Shown here: positions 9,375 through 18,357 of the stretch, one piece after another
How the letters are laid out: each line of letters opens with the position of its first letter
How positions within the stretch are numbered: position 1 is the stretch's first letter
Origin: Klebsiella aerogenes KCTC 2190
Lineage (GTDB): Bacteria > Pseudomonadota > Gammaproteobacteria > Enterobacterales > Enterobacteriaceae
Direction of reading: 5' to 3'
Length of the DNA stretch: 64,000 bases
Assembly: GCF_000215745.1 (NCBI RefSeq)
Contig: NC_015663.1
Span: 2,480,001 to 2,544,000, forward strand
Program-made: the position numbers and the translations under genes
The notes under the pieces: model-generated
What the model saw: the letters and a program-made list of their open reading frames with translations, nothing else
Databases searched by the model: none
Told to the model about the DNA's origin: nothing

Positions 9375-10889
9375 ATGGCAAATATTGATTTTCGCAACAA
9401 GATTCACTGGCGTCGGCGCTACCGTTCGCCGCAGGGTGTAGAGACGGAACGCGAGATCCTGCGGGTGTTTGAAAGCGATCGCGGGCGCATTATCAATTCA
9501 CCGGCCATCCGGCGCCTGCAGCAAAAAACCCAGGTCTTTCCACTTGAGCGTAACGCGGCGGTCCGCACCCGACTCACCCATTCGCTCGAAGTCCAGCAGG
9601 TCGGGCGCTACATCGCCAAAGAGGTGCTAAGCCGCCTGAAAGAGCAAAAGCTGCTGGAATGTTACGGTCTGGATGAACTGAGCGGCCCGTTTGAAAGCGT
9701 GGTGGAGATGGCCTGCCTGATGCACGATATCGGCAATCCGCCATTTGGCCATTTTGGCGAGGCGGCAATTAACGATTGGTTCAGCAAACGGCTGGCGCCG
9801 AAAGATGCCGCCAGCCAGCCGTTAAGCCAGGATCGCTGCCAGGTTGACGCGCTGCGTCTGCACGATGGCGAAGGGATGCTCAACGAACTACGGCGTAAGG
9901 TGCGTCAGGATTTGTGCTGCTTTGAAGGCAATGCTCAGGGCATCCGTCTGGTGCACACGCTGATGCGTATGAACCTGACCTGGACCCAGGTCGGCTGCAT
10001 TCTGAAATATACGCGGCCGGCGTGGTGGCGGGGAGAGACGCTTGCCAGCCATAGCTACTTAATGAAAAAACCTGGTTATTATTTAGCCGAAGAAGAGTAT
10101 ATCGCGCGGCTGCGTAAAGAATTGGATCTGGCGCCTTACAATCGTTTTCCATTAACGTGGATTATGGAAGCTGCCGATGATATCTCATATTGCGTTGCTG
10201 ACCTCGAAGATGCGGTAGAAAAACGAATATTCAGCGCGGAGCAATTGTATCAGCATCTCTATGACGCGTGGGGCACTCATGAAAAAGGATCATTGTTCGC
10301 CCAAGTTGTAGAAAACGCGTGGGAGAAATCGCGCGCAAATTCACTGAGCCGCAGCACTGAAGATCAGTTCTTTATGTATTTACGGGTTAATACGTTGAAT
10401 AAACTGGTGCCTTATGCGGCGCATCGGTTTATCGAAAACTTACCGGCTATTTTTAGCGGCGATTTTAATCATGCGCTGTTAGAGGACGACAGCGATTGTA
10501 GTCAGCTACTTGAACTTTATAAAAACGTCGCCATAAAACAGGTGTTTAGTCATCCTGATGTTGAACAGCTGGAATTGCAGGGCTACCGGGTTATCAGCGG
10601 GCTGCTGGATATCTACGAGCCGTTACTGAAATTATCGCTGGAGGAGTTCAGCCAATTGGTGGAACAAGATCGGGTACGCAGTTTGCCTATTGCTTCGAGG
10701 TTGTTCCAGAAACTTTCGACCCGACATCGGTTGGCTTATGTGGAGGCGGTAAATAAGCTTTCGCGCGATACCGAAGAATATCCCGTGCTGGAGTATTATT
10801 ACCGCTGTCGATTGATTCAGGACTATATCAGCGGAATGACGGATTTGTATGCGTGGGATGAATATCGCCGTCTGATGGCGGTGGAATAA
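9375..10889 (+). CDS. dgt: Deoxyguanosine triphosphate triphosphohydrolase Dgt
   Basis: HD-domain enzyme that hydrolyses dGTP to deoxyguanosine and tripolyphosphate. It has 504 residues (E. coli 505). Metal ligands of the HD motif are visible: His69 in RLTHSLEV, His117-Asp118 in [10 protein letters not shown], and His126 and Glu129 just after. The ATG follows GGGAGAGGCT, a plausible Shine-Dalgarno site. It is divergent from mtn and followed by degP, which has its own promoter. Confidence 0.96.
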   Translation: MANIDFRNKIHWRRRYRSPQGVETEREILRVFESDRGRIINSPAIRRLQQKTQVFPLERNAAVRTRLTHSLEVQQVGRYIAKEVLSRLKEQKLLECYGLDELSGPFESVVEMACLMHDIGNPPFGHFGEAAINDWFSKRLAPKDAASQPLSQDRCQVDALRLHDGEGMLNELRRKVRQDLCCFEGNAQGIRLVHTLMRMNLTWTQVGCILKYTRPAWWRGETLASHSYLMKKPGYYLAEEEYIARLRKELDLAPYNRFPLTWIMEAADDISYCVADLEDAVEKRIFSAEQLYQHLYDAWGTHEKGSLFAQVVENAWEKSRANSLSRSTEDQFFMYLRVNTLNKLVPYAAHRFIENLPAIFSGDFNHALLEDDSDCSQLLELYKNVAIKQVFSHPDVEQLELQGYRVISGLLDIYEPLLKLSLEEFSQLVEQDRVRSLPIASRLFQKLSTRHRLAYVEAVNKLSRDTEEYPVLEYYYRCRLIQDYISGMTDLYAWDEYRRLMAVE

Positions 10890-10946
10890 GTCTGAGTTTT
10901 GTAAAGACGGACAATAAATTTTTACTTTTACCGAAACTTAACTCTG

Positions 10947-10973
10947 GAACTTCGCGCTATAAAATGACTCTGA
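10947..10973 (+). promoter_or_regulatory. Sigma-E promoter of degP
   Basis: The -35 element GGAACTT ends at 10952 and the -10 element TCTGA lies at 10969-10973 with a 16-base spacer. This is a textbook RpoE promoter and places degP in the extracytoplasmic stress regulon, as in E. coli. A GTAAA half-site at 10901-10905 could belong to a CpxR box, but the second half is not convincing. Confidence 0.9.
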
Positions 10974-11030
10974 GAGTGCGTACACAGCAACTTTTTCGTT
11001 ATCCGAAATTTGAAATTGAGATTGAAACCT

Positions 11031-12464
11031 ATGAAAAAAACCACGTTAGCAATGAGTGCTCTGGCTCTGAGTTTAGGTCTGGCGTTGTCCCCGCTCTCTG
11101 CGAGCGCGGCTGAAACGGCTTCCTCGGCGACCACTGCGCAGCAGATGCCGAGCCTGGCGCCGATGCTGGAAAAAGTGATGCCGTCTGTGGTGAGCATCAA
11201 CGTCGAGGGCAGCACGACTGTTAACACGCCGCGGATGCCGCGTAACTTCCAGCAATTCTTCGGTGACAACTCGCCGTTCTGCCAGGATGGTTCGCCATTC
11301 CAGAGCTCTCCATTCTGTCAGGGCGGCGGCCAGGGCGCCCCTGGCGATAACGCGCAGCAGCAGAAATTTATGGCGCTCGGTTCCGGGGTAATTATTGATG
11401 CGGCCAAAGGCTACGTGGTGACCAATAACCACGTGGTCGATAATGCCACCACCATTAAAGTTCAGCTGAGCGATGGCCGTAAGTTCGATGCGAAAGTCGT
11501 CGGTAAAGATCCGCGCTCCGACATCGCGCTGATTCAAATTCAGGATCCGAAAAACCTGACGGCGATTAAGCTTGCCGACTCTGACGCGCTGCGCGTCGGC
11601 GACTACACCGTGGCGATCGGTAACCCGTTCGGCCTCGGCGAAACCGTGACTTCCGGTATCGTCTCCGCATTGGGCCGCAGCGGCCTGAACGTGGAAAACT
11701 ATGAAAACTTCATCCAGACCGATGCGGCTATTAACCGCGGTAACTCCGGCGGCGCGCTGGTGAATCTCAACGGTGAACTGATCGGTATCAACACCGCAAT
11801 CCTTGCTCCGGACGGCGGCAACATCGGTATCGGCTTTGCTATTCCGAGCAACATGGTGAAAAACCTGACCGAGCAGATGGTCAAGTTTGGCCAGGTGAAA
11901 CGCGGCGAACTGGGGATCATGGGTACCGAGCTGAACTCCGAGCTGGCGAAGGCAATGAAAGTTGATGCCCAGCGCGGCGCGTTTGTAAGCCAGGTGATGC
12001 CGGGCTCTGCGGCGGCGAAAGCGGGTATTAAAGCTGGCGACGTGATTACCACCCTGAACGGCAAGCCGATCAGCAGTTTCGCGGCGCTGCGTGCGCAGGT
12101 CGGTACGATGCCTATCGGCAGCAAAGTCGAGCTGGGCCTGCTGCGCGACGGCAAGCCGGTCAACGTTACCGTTGAACTGCAGCAGAGCAATCAGAACCAG
12201 GTTGACTCCAGCAGCATCTTTAACGGCATTCAAGGCGCGGAAATGAGCAACAAGGGCCAGGACAAAGGTGTGGTGGTGAGCAACGTGAAAGCGGGCACGC
12301 CGGCGGCGCAGATTGGTCTGAAGAAAGGCGACATCATTGTCGGCGCTAACCAGCAGCCGGTGAAAAACATCGCTGACCTGCGCAAAATCTTCGATGCAAA
12401 ACCGTCCGTACTGGCGCTGAATATTCAGCGTGGTGATACCTCTATCTACCTGCTGATGCAATAA
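11031..12464 (+). CDS. degP: Periplasmic serine protease/chaperone DegP
   Basis: HtrA-family protease that degrades or escorts misfolded outer-membrane proteins in the periplasm. It has 477 residues (E. coli 474). Order: Sec signal peptide (residues 1-26, cleavage after ASA), trypsin-like domain with His134 in NNHVV, Asp164 in SDIALI and Ser239 in GNSGG, then two PDZ domains (about 285-375 and 390-477). The LA-loop segment rich in Q, G, S and P with two cysteines (residues 80-110) is slightly longer than in E. coli. The ATG at 11031 was chosen because it opens the signal peptide; an in-frame upstream start would add seven residues ahead of it. Confidence 0.97.
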   Translation: MKKTTLAMSALALSLGLALSPLSASAAETASSATTAQQMPSLAPMLEKVMPSVVSINVEGSTTVNTPRMPRNFQQFFGDNSPFCQDGSPFQSSPFCQGGGQGAPGDNAQQQKFMALGSGVIIDAAKGYVVTNNHVVDNATTIKVQLSDGRKFDAKVVGKDPRSDIALIQIQDPKNLTAIKLADSDALRVGDYTVAIGNPFGLGETVTSGIVSALGRSGLNVENYENFIQTDAAINRGNSGGALVNLNGELIGINTAILAPDGGNIGIGFAIPSNMVKNLTEQMVKFGQVKRGELGIMGTELNSELAKAMKVDAQRGAFVSQVMPGSAAAKAGIKAGDVITTLNGKPISSFAALRAQVGTMPIGSKVELGLLRDGKPVNVTVELQQSNQNQVDSSSIFNGIQGAEMSNKGQDKGVVVSNVKAGTPAAQIGLKKGDIIVGANQQPVKNIADLRKIFDAKPSVLALNIQRGDTSIYLLMQ

Positions 12465-12480
12465 TCTATCAGCGCGCATA

Positions 12481-12516
12481 AGCCCCTTTCCCGTGCCGGG
12501 AAAGGGGCTTTTTTTA
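12481..12516 (+). terminator. Intrinsic terminator of degP
   Basis: A stem of about 12 bp (AGCCCCTTTCCC paired with GGGAAAGGGGCT) with a very short loop is followed by seven T residues, 17 bases after the degP stop. This is a strong Rho-independent terminator. Confidence 0.93.
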
Positions 12517-12572
12517 TTCTGTCCGCAAGTTCTGTGATTCCCGCCACAACTCCATACTTCTCTGTCACGCTT

Positions 12573-12586
12573 TGTGCATATGCACA
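12573..12586. promoter_or_regulatory. Perfect palindrome upstream of cdaR, candidate operator
   Basis: TGTGCATATGCACA is a perfect 14-bp dyad centred about 61 bases before the cdaR start and 60 bases after the degP terminator. Its symmetry and position suit a dimeric regulator, and autoregulation by CdaR is the simplest reading. That assignment is inference. Confidence 0.5.
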
Positions 12587-12640
12587 GTGCGTAGTTTCAG
12601 ACACTCTTTTATGCTGATGCCCTGCTCAGGGGAGGGTTAC

Positions 12641-13798
12641 ATGGCTGGCTGGCATCTTGATACCAAAATGGCGCAGGATATCGTGGCGCGAACGATGCGC
12701 ATCATTGATACCAATATTAACGTAATGGATGCCCGCGGGCGCATTATTGGCAGCGGCGATCGTGAGCGTATTGGTGAATTGCACGAAGGCGCGCTGCTGG
12801 TGTTGTCGCAGGGGCGGGTGGTTGATATCGATGATGCGGTCGCTCGCCATCTGCACGGCGTGCGTCAGGGGATTAACCTGCCGCTGCGTCTTGAAGGGGA
12901 AATCGTCGGCGTTATCGGATTAACCGGCGAGCCCGAATCGCTGCGTAAGTATGGTGAGCTGGTGTGTATGACCGCGGAGATGATGCTCGAACAGTCGCGG
13001 CTGATGCATCTGCTGGCGCAGGACAGCCGCCTGCGTGAAGAACTGGTCATGAACCTGATTCAGGCGGAAGAAAATACCCCGGCGCTCAACGAATGGGCGC
13101 AGAGACTGGGCATCGACCTCAATCAACCACGGGTGGTGGCGATGATTGAAGTTGATAGCGGCCAGCTTGGCGTCGATAGCGCGATGGCGGAACTACAGCA
13201 GTTGCAGACAGCGCTGACCACGCCGGATCGCAACAACCTGGTGGCGATTGTCTCGTTGACCGAGATGGTGGTATTGAAACCCGCGTTAAATGCCTTTGGC
13301 CGCTGGGACGCCGACGACCACTGCAAGCGCGTTGAGCAACTGATTGCCCGTATGAAAGAGAACGGCCAGCTACAGTTCCGCGTTGCGTTAGGTAATTTCT
13401 TTACTGGTCCGGGCAGTATCGCACGCTCTTATCGGACCGCGCGTACGACGATGATGGTAGGGAAGCAGCGGATGCCGGAAAGCCGCAGCTACTTTTATCA
13501 GGATCTGATGCTGCCGGTGCTGCTGGATAGCCTGCGCGGCGGCTGGCAGGCCAATGAGCTGGCGCGCCCGCTGACGCGACTGAAGGCGATGGATAACAAC
13601 GGCCTGTTGCGCCGCACCTTGCAGGCATGGTTTCGTCATAACGTGCAGCCGTTGGCCACCTCAAAGGCGCTGTTTATTCATCGTAATACCCTGGAGTATC
13701 GTCTCAATCGGATTTCGGAATTAACCGGGTTGGACCTGGGAAGTTTTGACGACCGTCTGCTGCTGTACATTGCATTGCAGCTGGATGAGCAACGCTGA
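12641..13798 (+). CDS. cdaR: Sugar-diacid utilisation transcriptional regulator CdaR
   Basis: Activator of D-glucarate, D-galactarate and D-glycerate utilisation genes. It has 385 residues, as in E. coli. Order: N-terminal sugar-diacid recognition domain (about 1-140), central GGDEF-like region, and a C-terminal PucR-type helix-turn-helix (around FIHRNTLEYRLNRISELTG, residues 350-368). The ATG at 12641 follows GGGGAGGG and gives the family length. A longer open frame from 12572 begins inside the palindrome region and is rejected. The target operons are not in this window. Confidence 0.95.
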   Translation: MAGWHLDTKMAQDIVARTMRIIDTNINVMDARGRIIGSGDRERIGELHEGALLVLSQGRVVDIDDAVARHLHGVRQGINLPLRLEGEIVGVIGLTGEPESLRKYGELVCMTAEMMLEQSRLMHLLAQDSRLREELVMNLIQAEENTPALNEWAQRLGIDLNQPRVVAMIEVDSGQLGVDSAMAELQQLQTALTTPDRNNLVAIVSLTEMVVLKPALNAFGRWDADDHCKRVEQLIARMKENGQLQFRVALGNFFTGPGSIARSYRTARTTMMVGKQRMPESRSYFYQDLMLPVLLDSLRGGWQANELARPLTRLKAMDNNGLLRRTLQAWFRHNVQPLATSKALFIHRNTLEYRLNRISELTGLDLGSFDDRLLLYIALQLDEQR

Positions 13799-13800
13799 CA

Positions 13801-13824
13801 CACTCCCGCCTCAGGCGGGAGTGG
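13801..13824. terminator. Hairpin between convergent cdaR and enhancin-like gene
   Basis: CACTCCCGCC and GGCGGGAGTG form a 10-bp stem with a TCA loop directly after the cdaR stop. No U-run follows on either strand, so it may be a processed 3' end or a weak terminator serving both convergent genes. Confidence 0.5.
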
Positions 13825-13834
13825 AAATGACGGA

Positions 13835-16810
13835 TTACAGGCGCTGCAGCCCGCGGGTTGTCACTTGCCAGGTGACGGTATTGGGTTGTTGCCAGCTATT
13901 GCCATTGAGCGGATTAATAATAACGGAACGATTTCCCGCTTCGGCATGGAAGACTTCAATGGTATAGCCCTCATCCAGGATGGCGGTATCAACATAGTCG
14001 CCAAGCTGCGATGATCCTTTAATCGACTGGCGATACACCACCGAACCACGCGTATTGTATACATTGACCGTGGCGTAAGTGGTCGTAAAGTGCTTATTCG
14101 GTACCACCGCATTGGCGCTAAAGGTCAACGCGCCGCTGCCAATATCCATCTCCATCCCGGCAAAGCAAACATCATCATCGCCAAGCAGTTGCCAACTGAA
14201 GCTATCGCCATACAGTGCGGTTTCCTCTTCTGTATCAGTGGCTTCCTCATCCGGTTCATCAGGCGCGAGCGCATAGACTTGGAGGCCCGTTTTCACCACG
14301 CGCCAGCGGTTATGCTGTTTCAGCGTGACGGCGTTTTGGGTCGTGCCATTAGTGGCGCTGGAGCGGTATGGTTCATCATGGAAAATCTCGATGATCATCC
14401 CTTCCGCGAGGGTAATCGTTTCGCTGTTTGCCAGATTGTTGGTAGCACCGGCGTAGCTGCGTTGATAAACAACCGTATCGTCCTCGGCAGTAACCGTAAT
14501 GCTGGCATAGGTATGGGTGGTGTAATACGAGTGCGGTGTGCCGGCCCGTGTCGCGACCGTCATTGCGCGTTGTTTATTATCGATAACGATCTGGCAAAAC
14601 TCGTTATTGCCCTGACCGCGGAGATCGAGCGTCACGCTTTTGCCCGTTAGCTCGCCCGGATCGTTATTATCCTGAGGCAGGACATCGGCATACGCTTTAA
14701 GCAGTTCACTGCGCCGGGGTTCTTCAATATGGGGGAGCATCAGCCAAAGATCGTTTTTACAGACGCACTCTTCCTGCGCTACCAGCGAGGGCTGAGTACG
14801 GATAGCCTGAGCGTTATGCTCGAAAATCGCCTCTAAGTCATCCGCCGGACTATTGCCGAGAATAAAGTTATACAGACCATTATCATCAATGCGTATCAGT
14901 TGGTATTTCTCACGCGCAACCAGGGTTAAATATCCCGGTGAGGTTTTCAGCCGTCCCGGCTCCATGTGGGTGATATATAAGTGATAGTGAGGGCTGAATG
15001 GAATAATCACTTTACCCGTCGCGCAGTTGGTGCCGGTCATCTTACGCTCAAACACTTTTTCACCGTTGGCGGAGAGTACACTGACTGCGGCATACAATGT
15101 CCCGGGGTAGTAGCTGTGCGGGGTGGCGCTGGTCACATTGAGAATAAGCTGCTGGTTTTCGTAATCAACATCCAGGTGGGCAAAAGGCGCATCGCTATAA
15201 CCTAAAAAGGAGATCGTCACGTTACGTTCGCTGGTATCGTTTTGCTGAACGTAGTTGACGGTGACCGTATTGGCGCCTTCTTTTACGGTGATATAGCTGA
15301 TATCCGGGCGATATTTTTGCGAGCGGCCTTTAGGCAGTTCGACCTGATACACGCCGATTGGCATGTCCTTCAGGGTCAGGACGTCACTATTAATCACCAG
15401 TGAATAATGGTTGCCGCAATTATCCTTGATAGCCAGCGTCTGACCGTAAATTTGCTCCGGGCGATCGATATTCAGCGTCAGGGTCAGCGCCCCCGTTTTG
15501 CCTAATATTGCCAGTTCGCTGTTATCCACCAGCCAGAAGAAGGAATCCAGCCCTAACTGTTGGCGCGCGCTATCCCATTCGCTTTGCGGTAGAAAACGAT
15601 ACAGCGGATAGAGCGGTTTTGTCGCCAGCGAGACGATATTTTCCCGGGTGGCGTTTTTCAGCGTTAAACCGCAGAGCTCGATAAACGGCGTCACATCATA
15701 TCCCGCGGAGGTAGCGATGGCGGTTGCCAGCATATCGGCAAGCTGATGATCCGACGGCTGGAAGCTCTCGCTATTGGCAAGTTGGCGATAGTTCTGATTA
15801 AAGGTGCGGAAGGATGCGATACCTGCTTTGAATAACATCAGCATCAGGAATTGCAGGCGCGAACGCAGGCTCCAACTGGTGACCGGCGTCTTGTCGGTAA
15901 TATAGTTAACCAACTGTGCTTCCTGCGCGGCCAGCTTACCGTAGTTGTATAGCCAGCCATCGGTATATAGATGATTATCCTGACTCAGCGTGAGCTGTTG
16001 ATAGAAGGAAGCGTAAATATTGTTCCACACTTCGCTGACGGAAAGCGTGGGATCCTGCATAAATTTACCCTGATAGCCGTGGCCGCTTTCATGCAGGATA
16101 ACCCACTGCGTGGCGACGTTATCCAGCCAGCCTTCGCCAACCGTGGCGGCGGTCTGCGCGCACCAGTTGGTATTATAATAAGCCGAACCGACGCCATGTT
16201 TATCCGCCCGCAAAAAGTAGCGGTTGGCAACGTTCTGATTCCATTGCGAATCGGGATTTTCGCTTAGTCCGGCCCAATCGTTATAGCTGGTGAAAAGGTG
16301 GTTATAAAAACGGTGTAACGACGCTAATCCCGCTTTCATCGCGTTGTCGCGGTCGGCGTAGGGCAACAGCAGATTGATAACATCCAGATCCACCAGCGCG
16401 AAAGACGATTTATTATTCTCCCAGTCCAGGAAAAACGTCTCTTCAGACTGTCCTGATTTCCAGCTGGGGAGCGGTTTCGTCGCCGCGGGTTGTTGGTAAA
16501 TCACGGAGAACTCGCAGGGGCTGTCGGTAAACAACGTATCGACAAACGGCACAGAATCGACGGTGGTGCTAATCGTTGTCCAGTTGGTGGTCAGAGCGCT
16601 GGATTTTTCCACTGCGCTATCATCACACATCAGGCGCAGGGTCGAGATGCCGTTGCTGAGATCGGTTTGCCGAATTTTCAGCACCGTATTGGCGGGCAGA
16701 ATAAAGCCCAGCGCCTGACGATCGTGTTTTCGTCCTTTCTCAAAACCCGCCTTATCCAGCCAGGTGGCGGATTGTAGGGTGTAACATTTTTGTTCAATTT
16801 CCTGTGTCAT
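13835..16810 (-). CDS. Enhancin-like M60 metalloprotease with C-terminal repeat modules
   Basis: Large predicted zinc protease of the peptidase M60 (enhancin) family, 991 residues from the ATG at 16810. That start follows an AAAAGGAGGT ribosome site at six-base spacing, so the in-frame ATG 33 bases further upstream is rejected. HESGH at residues 240-244 is the HEXXH zinc motif and Glu260 is the likely third ligand. Three repeats of about 120-140 residues follow (near 545, 715 and 875), each with a T-P-H-S-Y-Y-like or K-H-F-T-T-like turn then a beta-rich stretch, resembling the mucin/carbohydrate-binding module of viral enhancins. No signal peptide or membrane segment is seen. Sampled lines are near 50% G+C, below the neighbours. 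Enhancins cleave mucin-like glycoproteins; the substrate and export route here are unknown. Confidence 0.85.
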   Translation of the reverse strand: MTQEIEQKCYTLQSATWLDKAGFEKGRKHDRQALGFILPANTVLKIRQTDLSNGISTLRLMCDDSAVEKSSALTTNWTTISTTVDSVPFVDTLFTDSPCEFSVIYQQPAATKPLPSWKSGQSEETFFLDWENNKSSFALVDLDVINLLLPYADRDNAMKAGLASLHRFYNHLFTSYNDWAGLSENPDSQWNQNVANRYFLRADKHGVGSAYYNTNWCAQTAATVGEGWLDNVATQWVILHESGHGYQGKFMQDPTLSVSEVWNNIYASFYQQLTLSQDNHLYTDGWLYNYGKLAAQEAQLVNYITDKTPVTSWSLRSRLQFLMLMLFKAGIASFRTFNQNYRQLANSESFQPSDHQLADMLATAIATSAGYDVTPFIELCGLTLKNATRENIVSLATKPLYPLYRFLPQSEWDSARQQLGLDSFFWLVDNSELAILGKTGALTLTLNIDRPEQIYGQTLAIKDNCGNHYSLVINSDVLTLKDMPIGVYQVELPKGRSQKYRPDISYITVKEGANTVTVNYVQQNDTSERNVTISFLGYSDAPFAHLDVDYENQQLILNVTSATPHSYYPGTLYAAVSVLSANGEKVFERKMTGTNCATGKVIIPFSPHYHLYITHMEPGRLKTSPGYLTLVAREKYQLIRIDDNGLYNFILGNSPADDLEAIFEHNAQAIRTQPSLVAQEECVCKNDLWLMLPHIEEPRRSELLKAYADVLPQDNNDPGELTGKSVTLDLRGQGNNEFCQIVIDNKQRAMTVATRAGTPHSYYTTHTYASITVTAEDDTVVYQRSYAGATNNLANSETITLAEGMIIEIFHDEPYRSSATNGTTQNAVTLKQHNRWRVVKTGLQVYALAPDEPDEEATDTEEETALYGDSFSWQLLGDDDVCFAGMEMDIGSGALTFSANAVVPNKHFTTTYATVNVYNTRGSVVYRQSIKGSSQLGDYVDTAILDEGYTIEVFHAEAGNRSVIINPLNGNSWQQPNTVTWQVTTRGLQRL

Positions 16811-16816
16811 AGCTTG

Positions 16817-16826
16817 ACCTCCTTTT
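16817..16826 (-). promoter_or_regulatory. Strong Shine-Dalgarno site fixing the enhancin-like start
   Basis: On the minus strand AAAAGGAGGT ends six bases before the ATG at 16810. It is almost a full match to the 16S 3' end and decides the start codon over the upstream in-frame ATG at 16843, which lacks such a site. Confidence 0.85.
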
Positions 16827-16845
16827 AGGTGGAAATTGAACATAA

Positions 16846-16872
16846 ATGAATTTAAAAAAATAATTAATTCAT
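16846..16872. promoter_or_regulatory. AT-rich dyad upstream of the enhancin-like gene
   Basis: ATGAATT and AATTCAT form inverted half-sites separated by 13 A/T bases, 36-62 bases before the start. The tract is far more A/T-rich than the surrounding DNA and would suit a silencer such as H-NS or a dimeric regulator. No clear -35/-10 pair could be chosen. Confidence 0.35.
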
Positions 16873-17008
16873 ATAGATACGTTGATGATGGGAAATGATG
16901 TTAGTGAGGTATAACTGAGTTTTGCTGTTAGCGAAGATGATCTACGGGTGACAAAATTGAGGATGGAGTCGGGGAAGAGGGCCAGTAGCTGGCCCGTAGC
17001 AGGCGGAT

Positions 17009-17395
17009 TTATTTGCGCGTCAGTTTTTCCAGATCGGCTTCAATTTCACTGATCTTATTGGTGACGACGCTTTCCAGATGGCGTAAATCGTCAAGGATCT
17101 TACGCTTGAGGTCGATTTCAGTACGATCGCGCTGGCAGAGCTGATCCAGTTCGTCGATGACATAACGCAGGTTCGGACTAATCTCCTGCACTTCTTTGTA
17201 GCCCTGACCGACGCCGTCGGCGACCACGGTTTTACGCTGGCGTGGGTATTTAAACTTCACGCTTTTAGCGAAGAATTCGCCTTTATCTTTCTGGAAATAG
17301 ATCTTCAGGATGTCGTTGTTAGCTTCCTGGCGCAGGCTATAGCGATCGATTTCATCAGGATTGGTAATGCCAAGACTTTTCAGATTATCGTACAT
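17009..17395 (-). CDS. yaeH: UPF0325 protein YaeH
   Basis: Conserved enterobacterial protein of 128 residues, the E. coli length, with no established function. It is charged and helix-rich with no signal peptide. The C-terminal half (residues 85-128) is strongly acidic and basic with heptad-like spacing, consistent with a coiled coil. In E. coli K-12 the next gene toward dapD is yaeI; here yaeH is followed upstream directly by dapD with only about 107 bases between. A small palindrome, GGGCCAG-TAG-CTGGCCC at 16979-16995, lies just beyond its stop. Confidence 0.92.
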   Translation of the reverse strand: MYDNLKSLGITNPDEIDRYSLRQEANNDILKIYFQKDKGEFFAKSVKFKYPRQRKTVVADGVGQGYKEVQEISPNLRYVIDELDQLCQRDRTEIDLKRKILDDLRHLESVVTNKISEIEADLEKLTRK

Positions 17396-17466
17396 AACGG
17401 TACCTTTGATATCATCATAACCATTGAATAATTAACGAAAAAATTCATCTTCGCCAGCGTCAGATA

Positions 17467-17495
17467 TAAAAAAAGCGGGATATCTCCCGCTTTTT
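17467..17495. terminator. Intrinsic terminator after dapD
   Basis: AAAAAGCGGGA and TCCCGCTTTTT pair around a TATC loop, with A-runs and T-runs on both sides. It ends dapD transcription on the minus strand and lies upstream of yaeH. Confidence 0.88.
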
Positions 17496-17502
17496 GTTCT
17501 GC

Positions 17503-18327
17503 TTAGTCGATGGTACGCAGCAGTTCGTTGATACCGACCTTACCGCGGGTCTTCGCATCAACCTTTTTCACGATCACCGCACAGTACAGGCTGTATTTAC
17601 CATCTTTCGACGGCAGGTTGCCGGAAACGACAACCGAGCCCGCCGGCACGCGGCCGTAATGGACTTCGCCGGTTTCGCGATCGTAGATTTTGGTGCTCTG
17701 GCCGATGTACACGCCCATGGAGATCACCGCGCCTTCTTCAACGATAACGCCTTCAACGATTTCAGAGCGCGCGCCGATGAAGCAGTTATCTTCGATGATG
17801 GTCGGGTTAGCCTGCAGCGGCTCGAGAACGCCGCCGATACCGACGCCACCGGACAGGTGAACGTTTTTACCGATCTGCGCGCAAGAGCCGACGGTGGCCC
17901 AGGTATCAACCATGGTGCCTTCATCAACATAAGCGCCGATGTTGACGTAGGACGGCATCAGCACGGTATTGCGCGCGATGAACGCGCCCTGGCGGACTGC
18001 CGCCGGCGGCACTACGCGGAAGCCTTCTTTCTGGAAGCGTGCTTCGTCGTAGTCGGCGAATTTCATTGGAACTTTATCGAAGTAGCGGCTTTCCGCACCA
18101 TCGATAACCTGGTTATCGTTAATACGGAAAGAGAGCAGTACCGCTTTCTTCAGCCATTGATGTGTCACCCACTGACCGTCGATCTTCTCAGCGACGCGCA
18201 GCGCGCCGGAATCCAGCAGGGCAATAACCTGGTTAACCGCTTCGCGGGTGACGGTATCCACATTTGCCGGTGTGATGTCGGCGCGACGCTCAAAGGCGGA
18301 CTCAATAACGTTCTGTAACTGCTGCAT
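17503..18327 (-). CDS. dapD: Tetrahydrodipicolinate N-succinyltransferase DapD
   Basis: Enzyme of the succinylase branch of lysine/diaminopimelate synthesis; it transfers succinyl from succinyl-CoA to tetrahydrodipicolinate and so feeds peptidoglycan. It has 274 residues, the E. coli length. The C-terminal half shows left-handed beta-helix hexapeptide repeats (about residues 105-235, for example [16 protein letters not shown]). The gene is 30 bases downstream of glnD on the same strand and ends at a strong terminator. Confidence 0.97.
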   Translation of the reverse strand: MQQLQNVIESAFERRADITPANVDTVTREAVNQVIALLDSGALRVAEKIDGQWVTHQWLKKAVLLSFRINDNQVIDGAESRYFDKVPMKFADYDEARFQKEGFRVVPPAAVRQGAFIARNTVLMPSYVNIGAYVDEGTMVDTWATVGSCAQIGKNVHLSGGVGIGGVLEPLQANPTIIEDNCFIGARSEIVEGVIVEEGAVISMGVYIGQSTKIYDRETGEVHYGRVPAGSVVVSGNLPSKDGKYSLYCAVIVKKVDAKTRGKVGINELLRTID

Positions 18328-18357
18328 TGTTTCTTTCCATTCACTTAAAAAAATACG

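Noticed and set aside
11073..12479. A 468-residue open frame antisense to degP
   Set aside because: It mirrors degP codons in high-G+C DNA, has low-complexity His/Arg-rich translation and no ribosome site.
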